Shown: one piece after another, positions 24,779 to 32,591 of the stretch
Numbering within the stretch: the first letter of the stretch is position 1
Layout of the letters: each line of letters starts with the position of its first letter
Assembly: GCF_001646865.1 (NCBI RefSeq)
Contig: NZ_LRRB01000283.1
Location: forward strand, 1 to 34,661
From: Aldersonia kunmingensis
GTDB taxonomy: Bacteria > Actinomycetota > Actinomycetes > Mycobacteriales > Mycobacteriaceae
Reading direction: 5' to 3'
DNA length: 34,661 nucleotides
Translations under genes and position numbers: made by a program
Notes under the pieces: generated by a model
Database searches by the model: none
What the model was told of the DNA's origin: nothing
The model's input: the letters and a program-made list of their open reading frames with translations, nothing else

Positions 24779-24832
24779 GTGCGAATTGTGTTCCTGGGGG
24801 CGAAACTTCGCCCCCGCGAACACAATTCGCAC
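24779..24832. terminator. 54-nt near-perfect palindrome between convergent genes, bidirectional terminator or repeat element
   Basis: Outer arms GTGCGAATTGTGTTC and GAACACAATTCGCAC (15 bp, perfect) flank inner arms GGGGGCGAA and TTCGCCCCC, with one C-C mismatch and one T-G wobble between them and a minimal central AC. It sits in the 93-bp gap between the mceF stop (24767) and the convergent regulator stop (24861), where a bidirectional terminator is expected. Its length and symmetry also suit a dispersed palindromic repeat. Confidence 0.8.
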
Positions 24833-24860
24833 CCGGGTATGGGAAGACTGCTAGCGGGAT

Positions 24861-26207
24861 TCAGTCTTTGGTGCGCTCGGCGACGCCGCGCACGACCGTG
24901 TCGCGCACATGCACGAGCGCGTTGCGGGTGCCCACCTGCAGCAGGATGTTCTCCGGGATCCATTGCACGCCAATGACACAGCGCGCGAGCATGTCCGAGG
25001 ACGGGCCGTCGATGCGGATCTCGCCGGACTTCACGCCATCGTTGAGCAGTCGCTTCATTTCGCGGACCCGCGTTCCGAACGATCCTCCCGGGTCGGTCGC
25101 GCCGGGCGGTGTCTGCCGCATCCACGCGAGCTGGATGCGGAACTCGTCGGGGAACTGGTCGAGCGCACTTACGTTCACCCAGCTGAGCGCGTCGATCTTC
25201 TCGAGTGGGGAGGAATCCGACTGCAGCACACTGGTCCACCCCGCGGCGACCTTGTCGCCGAACGATTGCATGATCGAGACGAGCAGTTCGTCCTTCGACC
25301 CGATCAATCGGTACACGGTCCCGGTTCCCATGCCGGCGGCCTTGGCGATATCGCGGACCGTCGTGAGCTCATAACCCTTGCGGCCGAACTCTTCTCGTGC
25401 GACAGCGCGGATATGTCGCGCGCGGTCATCGAGGTCAGGGTTGGGATCGATCGACCAGGTTCGGATCACTTCGTCGGCAGCGGCAAACGCATTCGACTTG
25501 TCGAGCTCGGCGTCGTCGAACCAACGGCTTGCGAGGCCGTCGAAGAGGATTTGGCACAGCGCCGCTGCGGTGCGATCGGCGGGCGCGTTGTTCCGGATCA
25601 CGGCGATGCCAACGTGCAGCATTGTCTGGCACACGCGGTCCGCGAGCGTGGACAAGTCGATGTCGGGACGCAGATACCCGCTCCACCGTGCCGCTCGCAG
25701 TGCCTGCAACATCGCGGTCTGCAATATCCTCGGCTCGCGCCGGGTCAGCGCCTTCAGCTCGGGATCGTCGCTCGGTCCCTCGTAGAACGAGAGCTGCAGC
25801 GCCGCGCTGTTACGCACAGCGCATTGGGCGATCGATACCGCGAGCGCGAAGATCTGGTCCGGTATCGGCCCGGCATCGGGATCGTCGAGCCGTTGAAGCG
25901 CTGTTTCGCCGATCCGGTCGAGCTCGGCGTGATATCGCCTGATGAGCTCGATGAGGATGGCTTCCTTGGAATCGAAATGGTGGTACAGGCTCCCGGCCAG
26001 GATGCCGGCGGCTTCGGCGATCTGCTGCAGTGAGGTGCGCAGACCCGACGAGGCGATGACGGTGTTTGCGGCCTCGAGGATCTCGTTGCGCCGGGTTGCG
26101 TCCGTGGTGGAAACGTCATAGCCCGCCGCGAGGTCGACCACACGTGCGCGCGAGCTCGGCATGCTGGTCCGGGTGGGGGACGCCTCACGCCTCGGCTGCA
26201 CAGTCAC
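24861..26207 (-). CDS. tandem double-TetR regulator, Mce3R-like
   Basis: This 448-residue protein contains two complete TetR units fused head to tail. The first helix-turn-helix is at about residues 57-87 (SLQQIAEAAGILAGSLYHHF) and the second at about 281-311 (TTVRDIAKAAGMGTGTVYRL), each followed by a helical ligand/dimer domain. The Mycobacterium tuberculosis repressor Mce3R has this unusual fused architecture and has been reported to bind a non-palindromic operator. GTG at 26207 has GGGAG upstream; an ATG at 26162 would remove 15 residues without harming domain 1. It converges with mceF and diverges from the VWA gene, so it is well placed to control both the mce operon and the region 6 cluster. 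Confidence 0.92.
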   Translation of the reverse strand: MTVQPRREASPTRTSMPSSRARVVDLAAGYDVSTTDATRRNEILEAANTVIASSGLRTSLQQIAEAAGILAGSLYHHFDSKEAILIELIRRYHAELDRIGETALQRLDDPDAGPIPDQIFALAVSIAQCAVRNSAALQLSFYEGPSDDPELKALTRREPRILQTAMLQALRAARWSGYLRPDIDLSTLADRVCQTMLHVGIAVIRNNAPADRTAAALCQILFDGLASRWFDDAELDKSNAFAAADEVIRTWSIDPNPDLDDRARHIRAVAREEFGRKGYELTTVRDIAKAAGMGTGTVYRLIGSKDELLVSIMQSFGDKVAAGWTSVLQSDSSPLEKIDALSWVNVSALDQFPDEFRIQLAWMRQTPPGATDPGGSFGTRVREMKRLLNDGVKSGEIRIDGPSSDMLARCVIGVQWIPENILLQVGTRNALVHVRDTVVRGVAERTKD

Positions 26208-26260
26208 GGACTCCCATCAAGTTGTGCCCGCACGGTCCATCGACCGAATGCGGAGCGTCG

Positions 26261-26275
26261 CACACCGGAGGTGTG
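26261..26275. promoter_or_regulatory. inverted repeat CACACC-GGA-GGTGTG in the divergent gap
   Basis: A perfect 6-bp inverted repeat with a 3-nt centre lies about 55 bp upstream of the double-TetR start. It could be an operator for this regulator or part of a leader hairpin. The arrangement is not related to the 19-bp motif at 26459. Confidence 0.35.
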
Positions 26276-26296
26276 AGTCTACCGCTTTCGGTGTTC

Positions 26297-26313
26297 CCGC
26301 ACGGTTCGTGCGG
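26297..26313. other. perfect hairpin CCGCACG-GTT-CGTGCGG in the divergent gap
   Basis: A 7-bp GC-rich stem with a 3-nt loop lies about 90 bp upstream of the double-TetR start. The 26208-26506 gap otherwise holds only the inverted repeat at 26261 and the 19-bp motif at 26459, with no gene. A role as attenuator or operator is possible. Confidence 0.35.
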
Positions 26314-26458
26314 ACGGCTCGCCGTCACTCGAGAGCGCGGGAGTTCGGCGGGTAATGCGGTCGTCAAATCGATTCGGGCGACCGTACAGGCGGACGTGCC
26401 GCAGGCCATTCTCGTTGCGCTCCTTGGCATTGACTTGCCGTCACAGCAGACTCTACGG

Positions 26459-26477
26459 TGGAACAGATATTAGGTCA
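26459..26477 (+). promoter_or_regulatory. 19-bp shared motif upstream of the VWA gene (copy 1)
   Basis: TGGAACAGATATTAGGTCA matches TGGAACAAAAATTAGGTCA at 29157-29175 in 17 of 19 positions. Both copies face the same way and lie 29 and 37 bp before start codons. The motif is not palindromic. It is probably a regulator-binding or promoter element shared by the two transcription units of region 6. Confidence 0.6.
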
Positions 26478-26506
26478 ACGCATCGGACCGTGGATCGAGG
26501 TGCAGG

Positions 26507-28240
26507 TTGCAGGTCGAAGAGGATCGCGGCGCGAGCGTGCGGCGATGGGAGCTCATCGCGGCCGCGGTTGCGGGCCGCCCTCTGCGTGTCCTCGCGCAGG
26601 ACAGCGGGGAATCGGCCTGGACGGACGGCAGTGCGATCTACGTCGATCCGGACGCCGGGTCGGCACGGCTGCTGGAATCCGTGGCGGTGCAGGCCTCGCT
26701 GCTCGCCTCGGGCAGCCTCGACGCGGCCGTGTTGCGACGGCTCGGCCGTAAGTCCGCCCTCACCCAGCGCTACCTGGCGATCGAGGGGCACCGTGCGCTG
26801 GCCACCAACGAGGACGTGCTGCCACCCGCGGTACAACGCTTGGTCGACTGGAACGTTGCCGGGCGCAGCGACTCGCCCGCCGCCTCGCTGGCCCTCGCAT
26901 CATCCGACGATGCCTTTCCCGATCCGCCGTCGTCTTTCGGCGCGATTCGGCCGCGACAGATGCGGGAAGCCAACGGGGCCAACGAGTCCGGGCCGGCTTC
27001 GGCACAGCACGCGCCACGCCGGGAGAGCGACCGGGAATTGGCGGAACTCGAAGATGAGGCCGGCGACGCCGACGTCATCGACCTGTTCTCCAGCCCGGTC
27101 GGTGGGGGCGGCGGCATCGGCAAGCTATTGCAGAAGATGCTCGGCGCGGTCCGCAAACTGGGCGGCGAGGGTGGTTCTCCGGGCGCGGATACCCCGTCGC
27201 ACCGGTTGCGCTCGAGTGCGCGCGGCGGTGGCCCCCAGGTTTTCTCCACTGCCCGTGCGGAAGCGTCTGACGAGGAAGCGCTTGGTCCCGGTCGCAAGTG
27301 GACCTACCCGGAGTGGGACGCCGGACGGCGGGCCTACCGAGCGGACTGGTGCACGGTGCTGGAGTCCGCCCCAAAGCCCGATAAGACAAGCCACCCCAAG
27401 GAGTGGTCGGGACACGCATTGCGACGGCCACTCGCGCGGCTCGGCGTCGGGATCGAACGTCAGCACCGCCAGTTCCAGGGTGACGACATCGACCTGGACG
27501 CGACTGTCGAGGCTCGAGTGGAGGCGCTTGCCGGGTCCGTTCCGGATGAGGCGGTGTACATCGACAGCGTGCGGCGGCGCCGTGACCTGGCGGTGCTCGT
27601 ACTCCTCGACGTCTCCGGATCGGCGGGGGAGCCCGGCGCCGCCGGCACGACCGTCCACGAGAATCAGCAGGCGGCGGCTGCGGCGATCACGATGGCGTTG
27701 CACGAGCTTGGGGACCGCGTCGCGCTTTACGCATACAACTCGCAAGGCCGTTCGTCGGTGTGGTTGTCGGCGCTGAAACGATTCGACGACAACTTCGACG
27801 AACGCGCGCTGCGGCGGCTCGCCGGGCTCGTTCCCTCGGCCTACTCGCGATTGGGCGCGGCTGTTCGGCACGGCACCGCGGTGCTCGAGCGGGAAGGCGG
27901 CGCATCGCGGCGACTGCTCGTCGTCCTATCGGACGGACTGGCCTACGACCACGGCTACGAACGCGCGTACGGATCAGCCGATGTTCGTCGTGCTCTTACC
28001 GAATCGCGTGCGCGGGGAATCGGTTGCCTATGCCTGACGATCGGAGCAGGCACCGATACCGAGGATCTGCGGCGCGCATTCGGTTCCGCGTCACACGCAA
28101 CGATTCCCCGCCCCGAGCAGCTGAGCCAGGTGATCGCACCACTGTTCCGGTCCGCGTTGCGCGCCGCAGATATGCGTCGCCGCGTTGCGCAGCGACACAG
28201 ACCCCTAGCCCAGCAGGACCTTCGCACTCCCGTCCCCTAG
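26507..28240 (+). CDS. VWA-domain protein of the NorD/CoxE type
   Basis: This 577-residue protein has a C-terminal von Willebrand A domain (about residues 355-550) with an intact MIDAS motif DVSGS at 368-372 and VLSDG at 473-477. The YPEWD segment typical of NorD proteins is at about 267-271, and the middle (about 120-260) is acidic and low in complexity. Such proteins pair with MoxR AAA+ ATPases to activate or insert metal into enzymes (NorQ/NorD, CbbQ/CbbO, CoxD/CoxE). The best start is TTG at 26507, preceded by GAGGTG; a later GTG is possible. It diverges from the double-TetR gene and precedes the ATPase gene by 69 bp. Confidence 0.88.
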   Translation: MQVEEDRGASVRRWELIAAAVAGRPLRVLAQDSGESAWTDGSAIYVDPDAGSARLLESVAVQASLLASGSLDAAVLRRLGRKSALTQRYLAIEGHRALATNEDVLPPAVQRLVDWNVAGRSDSPAASLALASSDDAFPDPPSSFGAIRPRQMREANGANESGPASAQHAPRRESDRELAELEDEAGDADVIDLFSSPVGGGGGIGKLLQKMLGAVRKLGGEGGSPGADTPSHRLRSSARGGGPQVFSTARAEASDEEALGPGRKWTYPEWDAGRRAYRADWCTVLESAPKPDKTSHPKEWSGHALRRPLARLGVGIERQHRQFQGDDIDLDATVEARVEALAGSVPDEAVYIDSVRRRRDLAVLVLLDVSGSAGEPGAAGTTVHENQQAAAAAITMALHELGDRVALYAYNSQGRSSVWLSALKRFDDNFDERALRRLAGLVPSAYSRLGAAVRHGTAVLEREGGASRRLLVVLSDGLAYDHGYERAYGSADVRRALTESRARGIGCLCLTIGAGTDTEDLRRAFGSASHATIPRPEQLSQVIAPLFRSALRAADMRRRVAQRHRPLAQQDLRTPVP

Positions 28241-28309
28241 AACTCGTTGCGCCGACGCGGCGCAGCAACTACCCGGCGCGCGGACATGACCGCGCGGGAA
28301 GGAAGTCTC

Positions 28310-29131
28310 ATGACCAGCAGCGCGCCGCGCGGAACGCGCCCGTATTACGTCTCGGTCGATGATGAGGAGCAGGTATTCAAGGCGGCATACCGGCAAAACA
28401 TGTCGATCGTGTTGAAGGGCCCGACGGGGTGCGGTAAGACGCGCTTCGTCGAGGCCATGGCCTACGACCTCGGCCGTCCCTTGATCACCGTGTCGTGCCA
28501 TGACGACCTGACCACGGCCGACCTCGTCGGCCGGTACCTGCTGCGCGGGGGTGAGACCGAGTGGGCGGACGGCCCGTTGACTCGGGCCGTACGCGAGGGG
28601 GCGATCTGCTACCTCGACGAGGTGGTGGAAGCGCGTCAGGACACGACGGTGGTACTGCACCCGCTCGCGGATTATCGGCGTCAGCTGCCGATCGAGCGAC
28701 TGGGTGAGACCCTCGACGCGGCACCAGGTTTCGGCCTCGTCGTGTCGTACAACCCGGGTTATCAGAGTGTGTTGAAGGACCTGAAGGACTCCACCCGGCA
28801 GCGCATGGTCGCGATCGAGTTCGGGTTTCCCTCACCCGATGTCGAGGAAAAGATCGTCGCGAGCGAGGCGGGGGTCAACACCGATATCGCGTCCGCCCTC
28901 GTGCGCCTCGGCCAGGCCATCCGCAGGGTCGAGACGGCGGGCCTGCGTGAGGTGGCCTCAACGCGAGTGCTCATCGCGTCGGGCCGGCTCATCGTCGAGG
29001 GGCTGAGCATGCGGACCGCTGCCCGCGTGGCGATCGCCGGTCCGCTGACCGACGACGCGCTAGTCGCCGGCGGGCTCATCGAGATGATCGACGCCTATCT
29101 GCCCGACGACAATGTCCGGCAAGGGGATTGA
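28310..29131 (+). CDS. MoxR/NorQ/CbbQ-type AAA+ ATPase
   Basis: This 273-residue AAA+ ATPase has Walker A GPTGCGKT at residues 37-44, Walker B ICYLDEV at 99-105, a YNPG sensor segment at 147-150, and the CbbQ/NorQ C-terminal region. ATG at 28310 is chosen because GGGAAGGAAG lies just upstream; the frame is open to 28247 with a further ATG at 28286. It works with the VWA protein encoded just before it as a chaperone-like pair that remodels a target enzyme. Likely targets here are the Mo hydroxylase 20 kb upstream or an enzyme of this cluster; neither is proven. Confidence 0.92.
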   Translation: MTSSAPRGTRPYYVSVDDEEQVFKAAYRQNMSIVLKGPTGCGKTRFVEAMAYDLGRPLITVSCHDDLTTADLVGRYLLRGGETEWADGPLTRAVREGAICYLDEVVEARQDTTVVLHPLADYRRQLPIERLGETLDAAPGFGLVVSYNPGYQSVLKDLKDSTRQRMVAIEFGFPSPDVEEKIVASEAGVNTDIASALVRLGQAIRRVETAGLREVASTRVLIASGRLIVEGLSMRTAARVAIAGPLTDDALVAGGLIEMIDAYLPDDNVRQGD

Positions 29132-29156
29132 CCATGGCCGGTCGCAACGCTACTTT

Positions 29157-29175
29157 TGGAACAAAAATTAGGTCA
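29157..29175 (+). promoter_or_regulatory. 19-bp shared motif upstream of the substrate-binding-protein gene (copy 2)
   Basis: TGGAACAAAAATTAGGTCA is a 17/19 match to the copy at 26459-26477. It lies between the ATPase stop (29131) and the next start (29213), which suggests that a second transcription unit begins here under the same control. Confidence 0.6.
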
Positions 29176-29212
29176 TTCGGCCGGAGAGACACCGGCACAC
29201 CACGGAGGTGAC

Positions 29213-30325
29213 ATGTCCTACGAAAGTGCGGCACAACCGATCAAGGTCGGTTATCTGATGGACTTCAAGCTCCCGGACTTCTTCCCGGAGACAATGCGTG
29301 ACGACCTGACTCGGCCTTTCGAGATGATCTTCGGGGACGCGTTCGAGAAGGGCCTCATCGACCGTCCGGTGGAGATGGTCTATCGCGAGGTCGAGGGCCT
29401 GCCCAAGGGTTCGGTCAAGGCGGTCATCGACGCCTTCGGCGAACTCGTCGACGAGGGCTGCCTGGTGGTGTTCGGCCCGAGCATCACCGACAACGCCGTA
29501 CCCACCAAGGAGGCGATCGAGGAGCGGTTCCGGGTGCCGGCGGTCAGTGTGACCGGAACCGACGACTGGCTGGGGGAGTGGACCTTCGCCTTCCCGCAGG
29601 GGTCGATGACCGACGAGCCGATCTTCTGGGCGGACCTGCTTGCCAAGGCCGGTCACAGCGAGGTCGGTGTCATCATAGAGAAGTCGCTGGTCGGCGAGAG
29701 CTACCTGAAGAACTTCCGAAAGTCTTGCCGCAGCAAGGGGATCCGTATCACTGCCGAGGTTTCGGTCGCCCAGACCGCGCAGGATGTGGGCGACGCAGTG
29801 CAGACCCTGCACGAGGCCAAGGTCGACGCAATCGTGCACTGCGGCTTCGGCTTCGGGATCGTCTTCGTGAATCCCGCGCTCGAGGCGCTGGGCTGGGATC
29901 CGCCGCGCTACACCAGCACCGCGTTCCAGAATGCCTGGGTCAACCCGGTGATGTGGAATTCCCTGCTCGGCTGGACCGGTATCGATCAGTACGACGAGGG
30001 CAATGCGATCGGCCAAGCCTTCCTCGATCAATACCAGGAGAAGGTCGGGCGCCGGCCGGAGTACTGCGTACCGGTGGTGAACCACGACATCGCAACCGCC
30101 CTACTGCACGCCTTCAACGACGCGCACCCGTTGAGCCCGCGCGGAGTAAAGGAGGCACTGGAGCGAGTGAAGATGGTGCCGGCCGCGGCGGGGGCGCCGG
30201 GCACCAGGGTTTCCTTCGGCAAGTGGACCCACAGGGCCTGGATGGGCGCCGGCTACCTCGTGGCGCGCCGCCTCGATCCGGACGGCAGCACCACCTATCT
30301 CGTAGACCGTTTCGGGGAGGAATAG
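29213..30325 (+). CDS. ABC-type substrate-binding protein (periplasmic-binding type I fold) without signal peptide
   Basis: This 370-residue protein resembles branched-chain amino acid/urea-type binding proteins (Peripla_BP_6). The N-terminal strand KVGYLMDF, the VVFGPSITDNA and PAVSVTGTDDW segments, and the EVGVIIEKSLVGESYLKNFR second-lobe start are typical. ATG at 29213 has GGAGG at 29204-29208. There is no hydrophobic signal or lipobox at this start or at the upstream in-frame start, so the protein should be cytoplasmic, and no ABC permease or ATPase genes lie nearby. It may be a ligand sensor, like AmiC, or a carrier. It is followed 5 bp later by the AveC-like membrane protein. Confidence 0.88.
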   Translation: MSYESAAQPIKVGYLMDFKLPDFFPETMRDDLTRPFEMIFGDAFEKGLIDRPVEMVYREVEGLPKGSVKAVIDAFGELVDEGCLVVFGPSITDNAVPTKEAIEERFRVPAVSVTGTDDWLGEWTFAFPQGSMTDEPIFWADLLAKAGHSEVGVIIEKSLVGESYLKNFRKSCRSKGIRITAEVSVAQTAQDVGDAVQTLHEAKVDAIVHCGFGFGIVFVNPALEALGWDPPRYTSTAFQNAWVNPVMWNSLLGWTGIDQYDEGNAIGQAFLDQYQEKVGRRPEYCVPVVNHDIATALLHAFNDAHPLSPRGVKEALERVKMVPAAAGAPGTRVSFGKWTHRAWMGAGYLVARRLDPDGSTTYLVDRFGEE

Positions 30326-30330
30326 TCAAA

Positions 30331-31479
30331 GTGACGACCGAACAGACCGCTCCGACAGGCGGTTCCGCGCCGCCGGAGCGGAAACCTGCCGAGCAGACCA
30401 CGCCAACCAAGCGGTCGTATCTCGGCTGGGGACTGCTGGCACTGGCCATTGTGATACTTGGGCTGATCGCCGCCAACGCGCGCCGCGGTGCGGTCTCGCC
30501 CCGAATCGCCAACCCCAACGTCACAGGTGCGCCGCGACCAGTCGATGTGCTTTTCGGCTTCGACCACTGGCTCGAGGTCATCCACATCGGCACGATCATT
30601 CTGATGGTCGTCGTGATCACGATCTGGGTGCGGATGTTCCGCCGCAATCCCAAGGACCCCGTCCTGATCATGGGGTTCATGACGACCGTGATCGTCTGGC
30701 AGGACCCGATCATGAACTGGTCGCCGTTCGCGGTTTACAACCCGCAGCTGTGGCACTGGCCCGAGGACTGGCCGCTGGTCTCGCTCTCGCCGACCGTCGA
30801 GCCCTTCGTGGTGATCGGCTACGTGCTGTTCTACCTCGGCCCGTACTTCCCGGCCGTCGCGATCCTGCGCCGCCTGCAGGCCGCGCGCAGCCCGGAGTCG
30901 TTCGTGTGGAAGCACCCGCTGATCTGCCTCGCGAGCTTCATCCTGGTAATCGGCTTCATTTTCGACATGATTCTCGAGGTGTCCCTGGTCCGTACCGGGA
31001 TGTACATCTACTCTCAGGCCATCCCGTTCGGCACGATCTTCGCCGGAACCACTTACCAGTTCCCGCTGCTGTGGGAGTCGCTGTCGGTGACGTTCGTGAT
31101 GATCCCAGCCGGCGTGCTGATCTACCGCGACGACTCCGGCCGCACGGTCGCCGAGAAGCTGGCACAGCGAGCACGAATCTTCCCGAAGCGTCCGTTCGTC
31201 GGGATGGTCATCGTGATGGCCGTGATCATGAACATCTCCTACTTCATCTACGGCGGCTGGTTCATGGCCATCAAGTGGTCCGATCAAGCCACCTCGGTCG
31301 CCTGCCCTTGGCCATACCCCGAGGCGAAAGTCTATGACCCGCAAGGTTTCTACGAGAAGAACGGGGCCGAGGGTCCGTATTCGGTGGGCATCTGGTCGGA
31401 GTGGATGAGCGGGCAGCCGAACGGCCGTCCGGATGTCGAGTTCGCCTCGACGAGTGATCGATGTGGAGTAGCGAAGTGA
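30331..31479 (+). CDS. polytopic membrane protein, AveC-like (spirocyclase AveC family)
   Basis: This 382-residue integral membrane protein has about seven hydrophobic helices, starting at about residues 29-46 and 74-95. Conserved-looking loops include GFDHWLEVIHIGT, WQDPIMNWSPFAVYNPQLWHWP and FDMILEVSLVRTGMYIYSQ. I recognise it as the family named after AveC of Streptomyces avermitilis, which acts in spiroketal formation and dehydration in avermectin synthesis. The many actinobacterial members outside polyketide clusters have no proven function. GTG at 30331 has GGGGAGG upstream; a much longer frame from 29578 runs inside the preceding gene and is rejected. It overlaps the SDR gene by GTGA. 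Confidence 0.75.
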   Translation: MTTEQTAPTGGSAPPERKPAEQTTPTKRSYLGWGLLALAIVILGLIAANARRGAVSPRIANPNVTGAPRPVDVLFGFDHWLEVIHIGTIILMVVVITIWVRMFRRNPKDPVLIMGFMTTVIVWQDPIMNWSPFAVYNPQLWHWPEDWPLVSLSPTVEPFVVIGYVLFYLGPYFPAVAILRRLQAARSPESFVWKHPLICLASFILVIGFIFDMILEVSLVRTGMYIYSQAIPFGTIFAGTTYQFPLLWESLSVTFVMIPAGVLIYRDDSGRTVAEKLAQRARIFPKRPFVGMVIVMAVIMNISYFIYGGWFMAIKWSDQATSVACPWPYPEAKVYDPQGFYEKNGAEGPYSVGIWSEWMSGQPNGRPDVEFASTSDRCGVAK

Positions 31480-32591
31480 CCGAGTCACGCAGTGTTGTCG
31501 TCACCGGAGCCTCGCGGGGTTTGGGACTGGCTTCGGCGGCGCATCTGTATCGGAACGGCTGGCGAGTCGTCGCGGCGATGCGTTCGGTCGACAAAGGGAT
31601 GGCCGCATTGCATGCCGAGACCGGCGCCGCCGTGGACGACCCTCGATTGATCGGCGTGCGACTCGACCTGGTCGATGAGGATTCGGTCGCTGCCGCGGCC
31701 GCCGCCATCGAGGAGGCAGTGGGGGCACCGGACGCGATAGTGCACAACGCCGGGATTGCGTCTGCCGGCACCGTCGAAGAGACTCCAATGGAGTTGTGGC
31801 GTCAGATGTTCGAGACGCACCTGTTCGGTCCGGTCGCATTGACCAAGGCTCTGCTGCCGGGCATGCGGGCGGCCGGGCGCGGCCGGATCGTGGTGATCTC
31901 GAGTGCGGGCGGCGTGCGCGGCATGCCGGCGATCGCGGCGTATTCGGCGGCCAAGGGTGCCACCGAGCGTTGGGCCGAGTCAATGGCCGGCGAGATCGCG
32001 GCCTTCGGCCTCGGCGTGACGGTCATCGTCACCGGCGTATTCGACACCGAGATCATTACCGACGACGGACTTCAGACCTTCCGTGACTTCGACGGGCCCT
32101 ACGGCCGTCACCACACAACGATCGACAAGCGCGGCCGTATGGCGATGAAGATCGCCAGCCCGCCGGCGAAGTTCGCGAAAGTGCTTGCGAAGGCGCTCGG
32201 CGATAAGAAGCCGTACGTCAAGCGGGCGGCCGGAATGGACGCGACTTCCCTCATGGTGACCAATAGGTTGTTGCCGGCGCGAGGGATGCACCAGGTTTCG
32301 CGGGTCGCGATGGGCTTGCCCAAGCAGGGAGAGATGCGACCGGGCGCATTCAAGTTGGGTCTGGGCACCCGCGCCATGATCGGCGCCGCCAAGGTGATTC
32401 CGCAGCCGGTGATGCAGCGAATCGTCGTGCTGGTGATGAAGTTTCAGAAGCCGTCGACGCCCGCGGCGATGACGCGCCCGCGCGAGTCCGAGCAGGACGA
32501 AGTGAACGACGCCGGGACGGCATCGGCGGCCGAAGTCGAATCGGCGCCGTCGACCAATGGTCACAACGAGGGGAGCACGATCAATGGCTGA
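31476..32591 (+). CDS. short-chain dehydrogenase/reductase (SDR) with C-terminal extension
   Basis: This 371-residue protein has a classical SDR core in the first 250 residues: cofactor motif TGASRGLG at 10-17, NAG at 91-93, and catalytic S143, Y156 and K160 (YSAAK). It should oxidise an alcohol or reduce a ketone with NAD(P). GTG at 31476 overlaps the AveC-like stop and has TGGAG upstream. About 120 extra residues follow the core: a hydrophobic/basic region (about 255-325) and a Ser/Ala/Glu-rich tail. The extension may mediate membrane or partner contact. Its end overlaps the aldehyde dehydrogenase start by 8 bp. Confidence 0.93.
   Translation: MTESRSVVVTGASRGLGLASAAHLYRNGWRVVAAMRSVDKGMAALHAETGAAVDDPRLIGVRLDLVDEDSVAAAAAAIEEAVGAPDAIVHNAGIASAGTVEETPMELWRQMFETHLFGPVALTKALLPGMRAAGRGRIVVISSAGGVRGMPAIAAYSAAKGATERWAESMAGEIAAFGLGVTVIVTGVFDTEIITDDGLQTFRDFDGPYGRHHTTIDKRGRMAMKIASPPAKFAKVLAKALGDKKPYVKRAAGMDATSLMVTNRLLPARGMHQVSRVAMGLPKQGEMRPGAFKLGLGTRAMIGAAKVIPQPVMQRIVVLVMKFQKPSTPAAMTRPRESEQDEVNDAGTASAAEVESAPSTNGHNEGSTING

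Noticed and set aside
29578-30330. N-terminal 251-codon extension of the AveC-like frame
   Set aside because: It overlaps the substrate-binding protein in another frame and has shadow-type composition; GTG at 30331 has a strong ribosome-binding site.
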